DNA of 64,000 bases from Micromonospora zamorensis (GCF_900090275.1 NZ_LT607755.1:62001-126000), one strand, 5' to 3'. Shown: positions 50,257 to 61,383, numbered from the stretch's first letter. Notes: generated by a model not told the origin, from the sequence alone. Numbers and translations: made by a program.

Positions 50257-51876
50257 GTGGAGGCGTTTGGGGTACTAGCTGAGCGGGTTGTCGAGGCACT
50301 GCTGGAGTCACGGCCGGGGGTTGCCACCGCTGCCGGGGACCACCGGTTCGACGACCGGCTGCCGGACCTGTCCGTCGACGCGCTGGCCGCCGACCGGGCG
50401 ATGCTCTCCGACGCGGCCAACGCCCTGTCCGAACTGGACCCGGACTCGCTCGACGTGGAAGAGCAGGTCGACCACGCGCTGCTCAGCTCATTCGTGGACC
50501 GGGAGCTGTTCGAGCTGACCGAGATCCGGTCGCACGAGTGGGATCCGCTGCGCCACAATCCCGGCGCGCTCCTGCACCCGCTGCTGGCCCGCCCGTACGC
50601 CCCGGCGGAGGTGCGGCTGACCCAGCTGGCCGGCCGGCTCGCCGCCGTACCGGACGCCCTCGCCACCGCCCGTGCGACGCTGCGGGACATGCCGCGGATC
50701 CACGCGGAGACGGCGGTCGGCCAGTTCGCCGGCACGGCCGCGCTGATCCGCGACGAGCTGCCGCCGCTGCTCGCCCAGGCCCCGAGCGCCCTCGACCGGG
50801 TCGAGCCGGCGGCCACGGCGGCGATCGCCGCGCTGGAGGAGTTCGTCGCGTGGCTGCGCGCCGGCCTGGCCGCCGACGCCGGCCCGGGGCGGGACCCGCG
50901 GCTGGGCCGCCGCCGCTGGGAGGCCCGGCTCTGGCACACCCTCGACACCGAGCTGGGCGCCGCCGAGATCCAGCGCCGCGCCTGGGCCAACCTGGACCGG
51001 GTCACCGCGGAGATCCGCGAGGCGGCCGTCGAGCTGGTCGGCGGCCCGGCCGACGACGCGTCCGTCCGCCGGGCGCTGGACGTGCTCGCCGCCGAGCACC
51101 CGGACGACGCGACGATCGTCGACCTGGCGGGGGTGACCCTGGACGAGGCGACCGACTTCGTCCGCGCGCACGACCTGGTCACCCTGGTCGACGACCGGTG
51201 CGTGATCCAGGAGATGCCGGAGTTCGCCCGGGGTGTCGCGGTGGCCTACTGCGACGCGCCCGGCCCGTTGGAGACCGCGGCGGTGCCCACCTTCTACTGC
51301 ATCGCGCCCACCCCGTCGGACTGGCCGGCGCAGCGGGTGGAGTCGTTCTACCGCGAGTACAACGACCACATGATCCGCAACCTGACCGTGCACGAGGCGA
51401 TGCCGGGGCACTTCCTCCAGCTCGCCCACGCCCGCCGCTACGTCGGTGGCACCCGGGTCCGGGCGCTGGCCGAGTCCGGCCCGTTCATCGAGGGCTGGGC
51501 GGTCTACACCGAGGAGCTGATGACCGGCCTCGGCTACGGCGGTCTGCCGGTGCGGTTGCAGCAGCTCAAGATGCAGCTCCGGATGACCATCAACGCCCTG
51601 CTCGACCAGTTGGTGCACGCCGACGACCTGCCAGAGGCCGAGGCGATGGCGTTGATGACCGGGCGCGGCTTCCAGGAGGAGGGCGAGGCGGCCGGCAAGT
51701 GGCGCCGGTCGTTGCTCACCTCCACCCAGCTCTCCACCTACTTCGTCGGGTACAGCGAGATGGCCGAGATCGCCGCCGCCCGCCCGGACGGCGTGTCGGT
51801 GCGCGACTGGCACGACGCGATGCTCGCCCACGACTGCCCGCCCCCGCGCCACCTGCGCACCCTGCTCGGGGTCTGA
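50257..51876 (+). CDS. DUF885 family protein (putative zinc metallopeptidase)
   Basis: 539 residues, all-helical in character. The family motif HEAMPGHFLQLAHARR (H379, E380, H385) with downstream EGWAVYTEELM gives a plausible zinc site (HExxxxH plus Glu). AVPTFYCIAPTPSDWP is a further DUF885 segment. No signal peptide, so probably cytoplasmic. The GTG at 50257 follows TAGGGT (50244-50249) by 7 nt; an in-frame start at 50221 is less likely. Peptidase activity is a family inference. Confidence 0.87.
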   Translation: MEAFGVLAERVVEALLESRPGVATAAGDHRFDDRLPDLSVDALAADRAMLSDAANALSELDPDSLDVEEQVDHALLSSFVDRELFELTEIRSHEWDPLRHNPGALLHPLLARPYAPAEVRLTQLAGRLAAVPDALATARATLRDMPRIHAETAVGQFAGTAALIRDELPPLLAQAPSALDRVEPAATAAIAALEEFVAWLRAGLAADAGPGRDPRLGRRRWEARLWHTLDTELGAAEIQRRAWANLDRVTAEIREAAVELVGGPADDASVRRALDVLAAEHPDDATIVDLAGVTLDEATDFVRAHDLVTLVDDRCVIQEMPEFARGVAVAYCDAPGPLETAAVPTFYCIAPTPSDWPAQRVESFYREYNDHMIRNLTVHEAMPGHFLQLAHARRYVGGTRVRALAESGPFIEGWAVYTEELMTGLGYGGLPVRLQQLKMQLRMTINALLDQLVHADDLPEAEAMALMTGRGFQEEGEAAGKWRRSLLTSTQLSTYFVGYSEMAEIAAARPDGVSVRDWHDAMLAHDCPPPRHLRTLLGV

Positions 51877-54201
<2,325 letters not shown>

Positions 54202-54233
54202 GACGCGCGAAGCCTCGGGGGAGGGGTGTGACG

Positions 54234-54872
54234 ATGCAGCAGCGCCGCACACCGGGTGGTCAGCGTCCCGCCCGCCGACCGGGTCAGTCCGGTCGGCCGG
54301 GTGGTGGCCGCGCCACGCGGGGATCGGTCCGGGAGGCCGGCGTACGCGCCGACCCCCGCGCCGCTGGTCGGGCGCCGGGTGCTGCCCGGGGCGCCGAGGG
54401 CGTTCGCTCGGCGAATCGTCCGGCCGCCGCTCGGCGTACCGCCGCCGGCGCAGGCGTGAAGCGGCTCGCCGCGCCCCACCCCCGTCGCTTCACCGGCCGG
54501 GCCACAGTGCTGTTCGCGGTCCTGATCGCGCTCGCGCTGGCCTACACGTACCCGGTCCGGGTCTACCTGGACCAGCAGGCCGACATCGAGCGGATGGAGG
54601 CGGCCCAGGCGGTGCAGGCGGCGGAGATCGCCAAACTCGAGGCCGAGGCTGCCAACTGGAACGACCCGGCGTACATCAAGACGCAGGCTCGGGAGCGGTT
54701 CTTCATGGGCGAGCCGGGCGAGAAGATGATGGTGGTGCTGCACGACCCGGAGGGCGCCGCCCGGGACGCCGGGAAGTCGGCGGGTTCGGCCGCCCCGGCG
54801 GAGCCGTCGACCTGGTACGACACGCTCTGGTCGAGCGTGCAGGCAGCCGACAGCCAGCAGCCGGGCAAGTGA
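54234..54872 (+). CDS. Septum formation initiator protein (FtsB/DivIC family)
   Basis: 212 residues: a long Arg/Ala/Gly-rich, disordered cytoplasmic N-terminus (~80 residues), one membrane helix (ATVLFAVLIALALAYTYPVRVYL), then a coiled coil (IERMEAAQAVQAAEIAKLEAEAA) and the family motif WNDPAYIKTQARERFFMGEPGE. Works with FtsL/FtsQ in the divisome. The ATG at 54234 has GGGGGAGGGG upstream. It lies directly after eno, as in Rv1023/Rv1024. Confidence 0.92.
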   Translation: MQQRRTPGGQRPARRPGQSGRPGGGRATRGSVREAGVRADPRAAGRAPGAARGAEGVRSANRPAAARRTAAGAGVKRLAAPHPRRFTGRATVLFAVLIALALAYTYPVRVYLDQQADIERMEAAQAVQAAEIAKLEAEAANWNDPAYIKTQARERFFMGEPGEKMMVVLHDPEGAARDAGKSAGSAAPAEPSTWYDTLWSSVQAADSQQPGK

Positions 54873-54900
54873 TCCACCGATCGACGCACCAGGAGAGACC

Positions 54901-55458
54901 GTGACTGTCGTACCACCGTCGGAGCCGGCGGCGGATTCCGTACCTCTGCCGCAGCGGGAGCCGGCCACGGAGGCCGACCTGGCCGCGGTGGCCGCGCAGC
55001 TCGGCCGGACGCCCCGGGGCACCCGGGCGGTCGCCCACCGATGCCCGTGCGGCCTCCCGGACGTGGTGGAGACGACCCCCCGCCTCGCCGACGGCACCCC
55101 GTTTCCGACGCTTTTCTACCTGACCTGCCCCCGGGCCACCGCGGCGTGCAGCCGGCTGGAGTCGGCGGGGCTGATGAAGGAGATGGCGGACCGGCTGACG
55201 ACGGACCCGGAGCTGGCCGCGCACTACCGTGCCGCGCACGAGGACTACCTCGCCCGCCGGGAGGCGGTCGGTGAGGTGCCGGAGATCGCCGGAATCTCGG
55301 CCGGCGGGATGCCGGGCCGGGTGAAGTGCCTGCACGTGCACCTGGGGCACGCCCTGGGCGCCGGCCCGGGCGTGAACCCGTTCGGCGACGAGACGTTGGC
55401 GCTGGTCGAGCCGTGGTGGTCGGCCGGTCCGTGCGTGGACGTCCCGGCGGGCGAATGA
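54901..55458 (+). CDS. DUF501 family protein
   Basis: 185 residues. Conserved segments: VAHRCPCGLPDVVET, PTLFYLTCPRATAACSRLE, GGMPGRVKCLHVHLGHALGAG and VNPFGDETLALVEPWW. Five Cys and several His suggest metal or Fe-S binding, which is unproven. It is constantly found between the divIC-like gene and ppx in actinobacteria. GTG start with GGAGAG upstream. It overlaps argA by 4 nt. Confidence 0.92.
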   Translation: MTVVPPSEPAADSVPLPQREPATEADLAAVAAQLGRTPRGTRAVAHRCPCGLPDVVETTPRLADGTPFPTLFYLTCPRATAACSRLESAGLMKEMADRLTTDPELAAHYRAAHEDYLARREAVGEVPEIAGISAGGMPGRVKCLHVHLGHALGAGPGVNPFGDETLALVEPWWSAGPCVDVPAGE

Positions 55459-55991
55459 ACGCGCCGGCCGAGTCCTCGGCGTCCGAGAGTCAGATCGTGG
55501 TGCGGCGGGCCCGCACCGGGGACGTACGGGGCATCCGGCGGCTGGTGGACACCTACACCGACGACCGTCGGCTGCTGAGCAAGGCCACCGTCACCCTGTA
55601 TGAGGACGTGCAGGAGTTCCGGGTGGCGGTCCGCGCCGACGACGGCGTCGTGGTGGGCTGCGGCGCGCTGCACGTGATGTGGGAGGACCTGGCCGAGATC
55701 CGCACGGTCGCTGTGGACCCGTCCTGCCGGGGCCAGCGGATCGGGCACCGGCTGGTGGGGGAGCTGATCGACGCGGCCCGGGAGCTGGGCGTGGCCCGGA
55801 TCTTCGCGCTCACCTTCGAGACGCGGTTCTTCGGCGCGTTCGGCTTCCAGGAGATCGACGGCGCACCGGTGCCTCGCCAGGTGTACGAGCAGTTGCTGCG
55901 CTCGTACGACGAGGGTGTCGCGCAGTTCCTGGACCTGGAGCGGGTCAAGCCGAACACGCTGGGCAACACCCGGATGCTGCTGCGCCTGTAG
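55455..55991 (+). CDS. argA: Amino-acid N-acetyltransferase, actinobacterial ArgA type
   Basis: 178-residue GNAT protein. VGCGALHVMWEDLAEIRTVAVDPSCRGQ carries the acetyl-CoA loop (the latter part is R/QxxGxG-like: CRGQRIGH). VTLYEDVQEFRVA and GVAQFLDLERVKPNTLGNTRM match the short mycobacterial ArgA (Rv2747 type), which acetylates glutamate or glutamine to start arginine synthesis. The ATG overlaps the DUF501 stop (ATGA), so the pair is coupled. No other arg genes are nearby. Confidence 0.85.
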   Translation: MNAPAESSASESQIVVRRARTGDVRGIRRLVDTYTDDRRLLSKATVTLYEDVQEFRVAVRADDGVVVGCGALHVMWEDLAEIRTVAVDPSCRGQRIGHRLVGELIDAARELGVARIFALTFETRFFGAFGFQEIDGAPVPRQVYEQLLRSYDEGVAQFLDLERVKPNTLGNTRMLLRL

Positions 55992-55992
55992 G

Positions 55993-56892
55993 TCAGGCCT
56001 TGCGGGGGTGCGTCGCGAAGAACTCCCACATCAGGTCGGTGGCCGACAGCCCGGCGGAGGACGCGGCGAGCTGACCGGCTGTCGCCCCCGGCCAACTGTG
56101 GCCCATCTCGGGCAGGGTGTAGACGCTGACCTCGCTGCCGTCCGCGCAGCTCGCCACCGTGTGCGTCACACCCGGCACCCCGGCCGCCTTCGGGCTCGGC
56201 CGGCAGGAGAGCCGCTGCTGCCAGGTCTGCATGCCGGTCTGGAAGGTCGACGCGTACCGGTCCTGGCCGCCGATGAAGGTGATCACGGAAACGGGGCTCT
56301 TCGGCACGTAGCTGTCGGCCGTGGTCAGCTTCCCGCTGTAACCGCCGCTGACCACCCCGATCGCGGCGTACGTGCCGGTGCTCTCCACCGCCGCCCGGAA
56401 GCTCATGTCGCCGCCGTTGGAGATGCCGGTGAGGAAGACCTGGTTCGGGTCCGCGTGCCAGGTCTGCACCAGGTGACCGGTGAGAGCGGTGAGGAACCCG
56501 ACGTCGTCCTGGCTGCCGCAGCAGACCAGCGCGTTGAAGCCTCCGCCCACGCCGTCGGGGTACGCGACCAGCACGTTGTCCTTGTCAGCCTTGGCCTCCA
56601 GGCCCGCCAGCTCCCGCATCGCAGAGCCGGTCCCGGGATAGAAGTGCAGCGCGATGACCAGCGCGGACGGCCTGCCCGGGTCGTAGCCGGGCGGTGCGTG
56701 CAGCAGATAGGTGCGCTCGACTCCGTTGTGCGTCAGGGTGAGCTCGTGGTCGCCCGCCGCCGGGCGTTCGGTCGACGCGGAGGGAGCGGCGGTCGGGGCC
56801 GACGAGGGTTGCCCCCGCTCACCACAAGCTGCGGCCACGACCATGAGGCAGAGCCCCGTCAACACTGCCACCGTCCGCCGCACGCCGGCCAC
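55993..56892 (-). CDS. Secreted PHB-depolymerase/feruloyl-esterase-like lipoprotein
   Basis: 299 residues. Signal peptide with lipobox AAAC (Cys23); alpha/beta hydrolase of the esterase_PHB family with the nucleophile in LTGISNGGDMS (S158), an early GYDPGRPSALVIALH strand motif and C-terminal LPEMGHSWPG supplying the His. VCCGSQDDVGFL is typical of this LpqC-like group. Likely a wall-side esterase; substrate unknown. Its end lies one nucleotide from the argA end (convergent). Confidence 0.88.
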   Translation of the reverse strand: MAGVRRTVAVLTGLCLMVVAAACGERGQPSSAPTAAPSASTERPAAGDHELTLTHNGVERTYLLHAPPGYDPGRPSALVIALHFYPGTGSAMRELAGLEAKADKDNVLVAYPDGVGGGFNALVCCGSQDDVGFLTALTGHLVQTWHADPNQVFLTGISNGGDMSFRAAVESTGTYAAIGVVSGGYSGKLTTADSYVPKSPVSVITFIGGQDRYASTFQTGMQTWQQRLSCRPSPKAAGVPGVTHTVASCADGSEVSVYTLPEMGHSWPGATAGQLAASSAGLSATDLMWEFFATHPRKA

Positions 56893-56981
56893 CCCCCGTC
56901 GACCCCGCCGTCCACCCTGGAGGGCGTCGGATTGTGGATCAACCCTTTCGGTCCTGGGCGAAGGACGGCAGGCTGTTTCTC

Positions 56982-58022
56982 ATGCTTCGCCTCCATCTCG
57001 GGCCGGCGGATCTCTGCCGGGTGCGGTTCGGTGCCCGGCTGCACCCGGTTGGCACCGCGCTGCTGGCCGGCCAGTGGCTGCGGGATCCGACGGTGGCGGC
57101 GATGGCGCCGACGCTGGCCGAGCGGGCGGCAGCGCTGGAGAGCACAGGAGCCGCCCAGGCCGCCACCGCGGTTCTGCGGCACCTGCTGCCGGCACGGGGG
57201 CGCCTGCCGGACTTCGTCACCCCCTTCGCCGGTGTGGAGTCGGTCGCCGCCGGTCTGGAGGCGATTCAGGCGACCCCGGCACGACGGGTACGCGCCGAGG
57301 TCGGCGCGGCGTACGCGGACGTGGCCGCCACCCCGCTGCGGCGGCGGTTCGCCGCAGCCGACCCGGAGATGCTCGACCTGTTCGGCGGGGCCGTCCGCAC
57401 CTGGTTCGACGCCGTCCTCGCGCCGCACTGGCTCGATCTGGTGTCCGCGTACCGCCAGCAGGTGACCTGCGCCAGTCAACGGCTGGCGCAGCACGGCCTG
57501 GCCAGCCTCTTCGCGGGCCTGCACCCGGCCATCCGGTGGCGGGAGCCGGTGCTGGAGGTGCGGACGTGGTGGGACGGCGAACTGCCCGGCACCGGCCACG
57601 GGCTCATCCTGCTGCCCTCCCCGCTGGCCGGCCCCCGGCCCCGGGTGCTGGTCGAGCCGGATCGCCCGATCCTGCTCGTCTACCCGGCGCTGATGCCTCC
57701 GCGCGCGGCCACCGCCGAGGGCGATCCCCTCGGCCGGTTGCTCGGCGCCACCCGGGCGCTGGTCCTGCGCCAACTCGCGGCCGACGGCGGGATGACCACC
57801 ACGGTGCTGGCGCGGGCCGTCGGGATCAGCCTCTCCTCGGCCTCGGAGCACGCCACCGCGCTGCGGGCCACCGGCCTGGTGGCCAGCGAGCGGGACGGCG
57901 GGTCCGTGCGACACCACCTGACGGCGCTCGGCGCGAACCTGCTGCGGGGCCTGCCGGGCGACTCGTTCGAGGCGGGTCCGTCGGCCGCCCAGGCAGCCGG
58001 GTGGCCGCCCGCCCTGCCGTAA
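56982..58022 (+). CDS. ArsR-like winged-helix regulator with long N-terminal domain (DUF5937-like)
   Basis: 346 residues. A ~250-residue N-terminal domain of unknown fold begins MLRLHLGPADLCRVRFG, followed by a C-terminal winged helix (LRQLAADGGMTTTVLARAVGISLSSASEHATALRATGLVASERDG). Related actinobacterial regulators share this start, which is why ATG 56982 is preferred over GTG 56934. It is divergent from the esterase gene, its possible target, and upstream of ppx. Confidence 0.8.
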   Translation: MLRLHLGPADLCRVRFGARLHPVGTALLAGQWLRDPTVAAMAPTLAERAAALESTGAAQAATAVLRHLLPARGRLPDFVTPFAGVESVAAGLEAIQATPARRVRAEVGAAYADVAATPLRRRFAAADPEMLDLFGGAVRTWFDAVLAPHWLDLVSAYRQQVTCASQRLAQHGLASLFAGLHPAIRWREPVLEVRTWWDGELPGTGHGLILLPSPLAGPRPRVLVEPDRPILLVYPALMPPRAATAEGDPLGRLLGATRALVLRQLAADGGMTTTVLARAVGISLSSASEHATALRATGLVASERDGGSVRHHLTALGANLLRGLPGDSFEAGPSAAQAAGWPPALP

Positions 58023-58032
58023 GGTTGCTGCC

Positions 58033-58977
58033 GTGACGACGCGAGTGGCGGCCATCGACTGCGGGACCAACTCGATCCGACTGCTGGTCGCCGACCTGCC
58101 CGGGGAGTCGGCCGGGCCGCAGGCGCCGCTGGTCGACCTGACCCGCCGGATGGAGATCGTCCGGCTCGGCCAGGGTGTGGACCGCACCGGTCGGCTGGCA
58201 CCGGAGGCGATCGAACGGACCCGGGTGGCGCTCGCGTCGTACGCCGCCGACATCGAGAAGTTTGGCGCCGAGCGGGTCCGCATGTGTGCCACCTCCGCCT
58301 CCCGCGACGCCGCCAACGCCGCCGACTTCACCGCGATGGTGCAGCGCACCCTCGGCGTCGAGCCCGAGGTGGTCACCGGCGACGAGGAGGCCCGACTGTC
58401 GTTCACCGGCGCGGTGCGCGGGCTCCCGGCCGACGCGAAGGCGCCGTTCCTGGTCGTCGACATCGGCGGAGGCTCCACCGAGTTCGTGGTAGGTGACCGG
58501 GCCGCCGGCGTGCGCGCGGCCATCTCGGTGGACATCGGCTGCGTCCGGATGACCGAGCGACACCTGCCCGGTGACCCGCCGACGCCCGAGCAGGTCGCCG
58601 CCGCGCAGGCCGACATCGCGGCCGCCGTCGACCGGGCGCTCGCCGTGGTGCCCGGCCGCGAGGCGGCAACCCTGGTCGGTCTCGCCGGGTCGGTCACCAC
58701 AGTCGTCGCCCTCGCGCAGGGCCTGCGGGAGTACGACCCGGAGCGCATCCACCACGCCCGGGTGTCGTACGAGGCGGTCGCCCAGGTGACAGCGGACCTG
58801 CTGAGTCAGACCCGTGAGCAGCGGTTGGCGAACCCGGTGATGCACCCGGGCCGGGCCGACGTGATCGGCGCCGGCGCGCTGGTGCTTCGCGTGATCATGG
58901 AGCGGGCCGGGATGCCGTCGGTGGTCGCCTCCGAGCACGACATCCTCGACGGCATCGCCTGGAGCCTGGCCACCTGA
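58033..58977 (+). CDS. ppx: Ppx/GppA family phosphatase (exopolyphosphatase)
   Basis: 314 residues with the ASKHA fold. AAIDCGTNSIRLLVADL is phosphate loop 1, MCATSASRDAANAADF is mid-domain, VVDIGGGSTEFVVGD is phosphate loop 2, and LVGLAGSVTTVVAL follows. The short form lacks the C-terminal HD domain, as in mycobacterial Rv1026. It hydrolyses polyphosphate or pppGpp. The GTG lies 7 nt after TAAGGT (58020-58025), which includes the upstream stop codon. Confidence 0.94.
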   Translation: MTTRVAAIDCGTNSIRLLVADLPGESAGPQAPLVDLTRRMEIVRLGQGVDRTGRLAPEAIERTRVALASYAADIEKFGAERVRMCATSASRDAANAADFTAMVQRTLGVEPEVVTGDEEARLSFTGAVRGLPADAKAPFLVVDIGGGSTEFVVGDRAAGVRAAISVDIGCVRMTERHLPGDPPTPEQVAAAQADIAAAVDRALAVVPGREAATLVGLAGSVTTVVALAQGLREYDPERIHHARVSYEAVAQVTADLLSQTREQRLANPVMHPGRADVIGAGALVLRVIMERAGMPSVVASEHDILDGIAWSLAT

Positions 58978-59051
58978 TCGACTCGGTTTCCTGAAAGTCG
59001 CGGTGTCCCAGCAGGGCGGATACCCCGATTTCCAGAAAGTCGAGTCGATCA
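58975..59051. repeat. Intergenic inverted repeat, family B-like copy 4
   Basis: Outer arms TGATCGACTCG (58975-58985) and CGAGTCGATCA (59041-59051) are perfect, and the inner pairing is imperfect. The left arm starts exactly at the ppx TGA stop. Confidence 0.7.
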
Positions 59052-59100
59052 AGGTTTCGGTAGGGCCGTGCCCCCTCGCCTGCGTGTCGGGGCGGAATCG

Positions 59101-59137
59101 TTGACGCTACTGCGCATTGCGCACTAGTCTGCAATGC
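59101..59137 (+). promoter_or_regulatory. padR promoter with operator-like repeats, leaderless start
   Basis: TTGACG (59101-59106), an 18-nt spacer and TAGTCT (59125-59130) end 7 nt before the GTG at 59138, so transcription should start at the start codon. The spacer is filled by TGCGCA-T-TGCGCA, and CTGCAATGCGT follows the -10: a likely autoregulatory PadR operator. Confidence 0.6.
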
Positions 59138-59470
59138 GTGGACACCACACAGTTGCTGAAGGGCGTGCTCGATCTGGCCGTCCTGGCCGTGCTCCGAGAG
59201 GAGGACGGCTACGGTTACGACATCCTGCGCCGGTTGCGCGAGGCCGGCCTGGAGGAGGTCGGCGACGCCTCGGTCTACGGGACGCTGCGCCGCCTCTTCG
59301 CCGCCGGCCTGCTCACCACGTACGTCGTGCCGAGCGAATCCGGGCCGCACCGCAAGTACTACTCACTCAACGCCGCGGGGCGTGACCAGTTGACCCGCTC
59401 CGGCAAGCTCTGGCGCTCGTTCGCCACCACCATGGACAGTCTGCTCGACGATCGGGGGATGGCGGCATGA
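59138..59470 (+). CDS. PadR-family transcriptional regulator
   Basis: 110 residues, the short PadR class. LKGVLDLAVLAVLREEDGYGYDILRRL (winged-helix start), ASVYGTLRRLFAAGLLTTYV (recognition helix and wing), RKYYSLNAAGR and a short C-terminal dimer helix. The GTG at 59138 is chosen from the promoter spacing. It overlaps the HAAS-domain gene by 4 nt (ATGA), the common PadR/HAAS pair. Confidence 0.92.
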   Translation: MDTTQLLKGVLDLAVLAVLREEDGYGYDILRRLREAGLEEVGDASVYGTLRRLFAAGLLTTYVVPSESGPHRKYYSLNAAGRDQLTRSGKLWRSFATTMDSLLDDRGMAA

Positions 59471-60504
59471 CCGTCACGGAGCAGGAGATCACCGACTACG
59501 TGGCGCGGGTCCGGGCCGCTCTGGCCGACCTGCCAAGCACCCAACGCGACGAGCTGACCGAGGATCTCGCCGACCACCTCACCGAGGTCGCGGCCGAGGC
59601 CGAGGGCACTCTCGTCGAGCGGCTGGGCGAGCCCGAGACGTACGCAGCCGAGCTGCGCGCCGCGGCCGGCGCCGCCGCCGGGGGCGGTGGGCGCAATCTC
59701 GACCAGCGGGTCGCCGCCGCGCTGGTCGGGGTCCGCAGCCGCCTGCGCACTGTCGACACCCGACTGGGCCCACCGTTGGGATACGAGACGGCGAGCGACT
59801 TCCTCCGGTTGTTGCGCCCGGGCTGGTGGGTGCTGCGCGGCTACCTGGCGGCGATGCTGGTCACGGTCATCTCCACCGGCGGCAACTATTACAACCTGTT
59901 GCCCCGGTTCGGTGGAGAGCTGCTCGCCGGCCTGATCATGCTGGTCGGCTTCGTGCTCGCCTCCATCTGGATTGGCCGCCAGTCCGCCCGGCTGACCCGC
60001 TGGCCACGTTCGGCGGTGCAGGTGGGCAGCGCGGTGCTGGTGGTCTTCGCGTTGGCCGCACTGGTCAACACCGAGGACCGGCTCGGCCGTGACTACTACT
60101 ACGACCAGACCTCGGTCGACAGCCAGTACGGCCAGATCCGGGACGTCTTCGTCTACGACAGCGAGGGCCGGCTGGTGGAGAACGCCCGGCTCTTCGACCA
60201 GAACGGCAACCCGATCCGGCTGGGCTACCCGGACTGCGGTGGCCGCATCGACGAGTACGGCAACCCGCTGCTGCGGCCGTACCCGTACTGCCCGGAGCAG
60301 GCGCCGTTCGGGCCCCGGGCCCCGGGCGCGCCCCTCGCTCCCACGCCGCCCGCGACCACGCCGGACCCGAGCGGCACGCCGGACCCGAGCACCACACCCG
60401 GTCCGACCGGGACGCCGACGGCGACCGGGACGCCCACCGGCCAGCCCACGGCCGGCAGCACCGTGACGCCGAGCGACGCACCGGCTCCAACTCCGACGAG
60501 CTGA
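59467..60504 (+). CDS. HAAS-domain (DUF1700-like) membrane protein
   Basis: 345 residues. N-terminal HAAS helical domain (ITDYVARVRAALADLPSTQRDELTEDLADHLTEV, LVERLGEPETYAAELR), three membrane helices (about 120-205), an outer region with a Tyr/Asp-rich segment (DYYYDQTSVDSQYGQ) and a ~65-residue Pro/Thr tail. Such proteins are usually controlled by the adjoining PadR repressor and are thought to act in membrane signalling. The ATG overlaps the padR stop. Confidence 0.85.
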   Translation: MTVTEQEITDYVARVRAALADLPSTQRDELTEDLADHLTEVAAEAEGTLVERLGEPETYAAELRAAAGAAAGGGGRNLDQRVAAALVGVRSRLRTVDTRLGPPLGYETASDFLRLLRPGWWVLRGYLAAMLVTVISTGGNYYNLLPRFGGELLAGLIMLVGFVLASIWIGRQSARLTRWPRSAVQVGSAVLVVFALAALVNTEDRLGRDYYYDQTSVDSQYGQIRDVFVYDSEGRLVENARLFDQNGNPIRLGYPDCGGRIDEYGNPLLRPYPYCPEQAPFGPRAPGAPLAPTPPATTPDPSGTPDPSTTPGPTGTPTATGTPTGQPTAGSTVTPSDAPAPTPTS

Positions 60505-60569
60505 GTCGCGGTGTGAAGTGGATCATGCTGCTGAAGCTGGGAAATAACTGAACGGACGAGGCGAGCGGG

Positions 60570-60604
60570 ACGGCACCGTAAATCAATGATCGTTACGGTG
60601 TCGT
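60570..60604. promoter_or_regulatory. 12-bp inverted repeat before the 60635 gene
   Basis: ACGGCACCGTAA (60570-60581) and TTACGGTGTCGT (60593-60604) pair with one mismatch around an 11-nt loop, 31 nt before the start. Its AT-rich centre and position suit an operator; a terminator for the HAAS gene is the alternative. Confidence 0.45.
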
Positions 60605-60634
60605 CTGCTCATCAACCCCTCGGAAGGACCCCCC

Positions 60635-61363
60635 GTGCCAGACCAGGTCGCACCGCCCTCCGCGCCCGACGCCGCAGCACCCCAGCCGGCCGTCGAGACG
60701 CCGCAGCCGACGCCGGCCCAGCCGCAGGCGGCCACGTCAGATGCGGCCGAGCCGCCGGAGGCGAAGCCGGGAACGGCCGACCCGCAGGCCGCCAAGCCGG
60801 AGGCGGCGGACCCGCAGGTGGCCAAGCCGGAGGCGGCGGACCCTCAGGCCGCCAAGCCGGAGGCGGCGGACCCGCAGGCCGCCAAGCCGGGTGCGGCCGA
60901 CCCGCAGGCGGCCACGTCGGATGCGGCCGTGCCGCCCGCGACCGCCACGGCGACGGCCGAGCCGGAGGCGAAGAAGTCCGGTACGAAGAAGGCTCTGGGC
61001 ATCGTCGGCGCGATCCTCGCGATCGTCGTCGTCGCCGGTCTGAAGTTCGGCCTCGCCTCGGCGATCGGCGGCTACTTCAACAAGGACGAGACCGCCGACG
61101 CCAAGGCCGGCGACTGCATCGCCGAGCTGCCGGAGGTCACGGGGACCGGGCAGGAGAAGGTCGACGGCGCCAAGGTCGTCGAGTGCACCTCGACCGACGC
61201 GGCGTACACCGTGGTTGGTCGGGTGAACGACCAGAGCGAGGCGCAGGCCAAGGCCGGCACCGCCTGCGACTCGTTCTTCCAGAACGACGAAGAGGGCTAC
61301 ATCTTCTCCAGCGTCGAGCCGGGCAAGTCGGGCTACGTGCTCTGTCTGACCAAGAAGGCCTGA
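60635..61363 (+). CDS. Membrane protein with repeat N-terminus and LppU-like outer domain
   Basis: 242 residues. Residues ~1-115 are Ala/Pro/Glu-rich, with five decapeptide repeats (ADPQAAKPEA type). One membrane helix follows (GIVGAILAIVVVAGLKFGLA), then a ~95-residue outer domain with three cysteines (AGDCIAELPEV; KVVECTSTDAAYTVVGRV; CDSFF; YVLCLTKKA) that resembles the LppU/SCO3897-type domain. GTG start with GGAAGG upstream. The repeats would form an extended cytoplasmic arm. Confidence 0.75.
   Translation: MPDQVAPPSAPDAAAPQPAVETPQPTPAQPQAATSDAAEPPEAKPGTADPQAAKPEAADPQVAKPEAADPQAAKPEAADPQAAKPGAADPQAATSDAAVPPATATATAEPEAKKSGTKKALGIVGAILAIVVVAGLKFGLASAIGGYFNKDETADAKAGDCIAELPEVTGTGQEKVDGAKVVECTSTDAAYTVVGRVNDQSEAQAKAGTACDSFFQNDEEGYIFSSVEPGKSGYVLCLTKKA
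60781..60930 (+). repeat. Coding 30-bp tandem repeat (five units)
   Basis: Units begin at 60781, 60811, 60841, 60871 and 60901 (CCCGCAGGCCGCCAAGCCGG core), the last diverged. Frame-preserving length. Confidence 0.9.
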
Positions 61364-61383
61364 CCGGCGCGCCAGGCCAGCAT

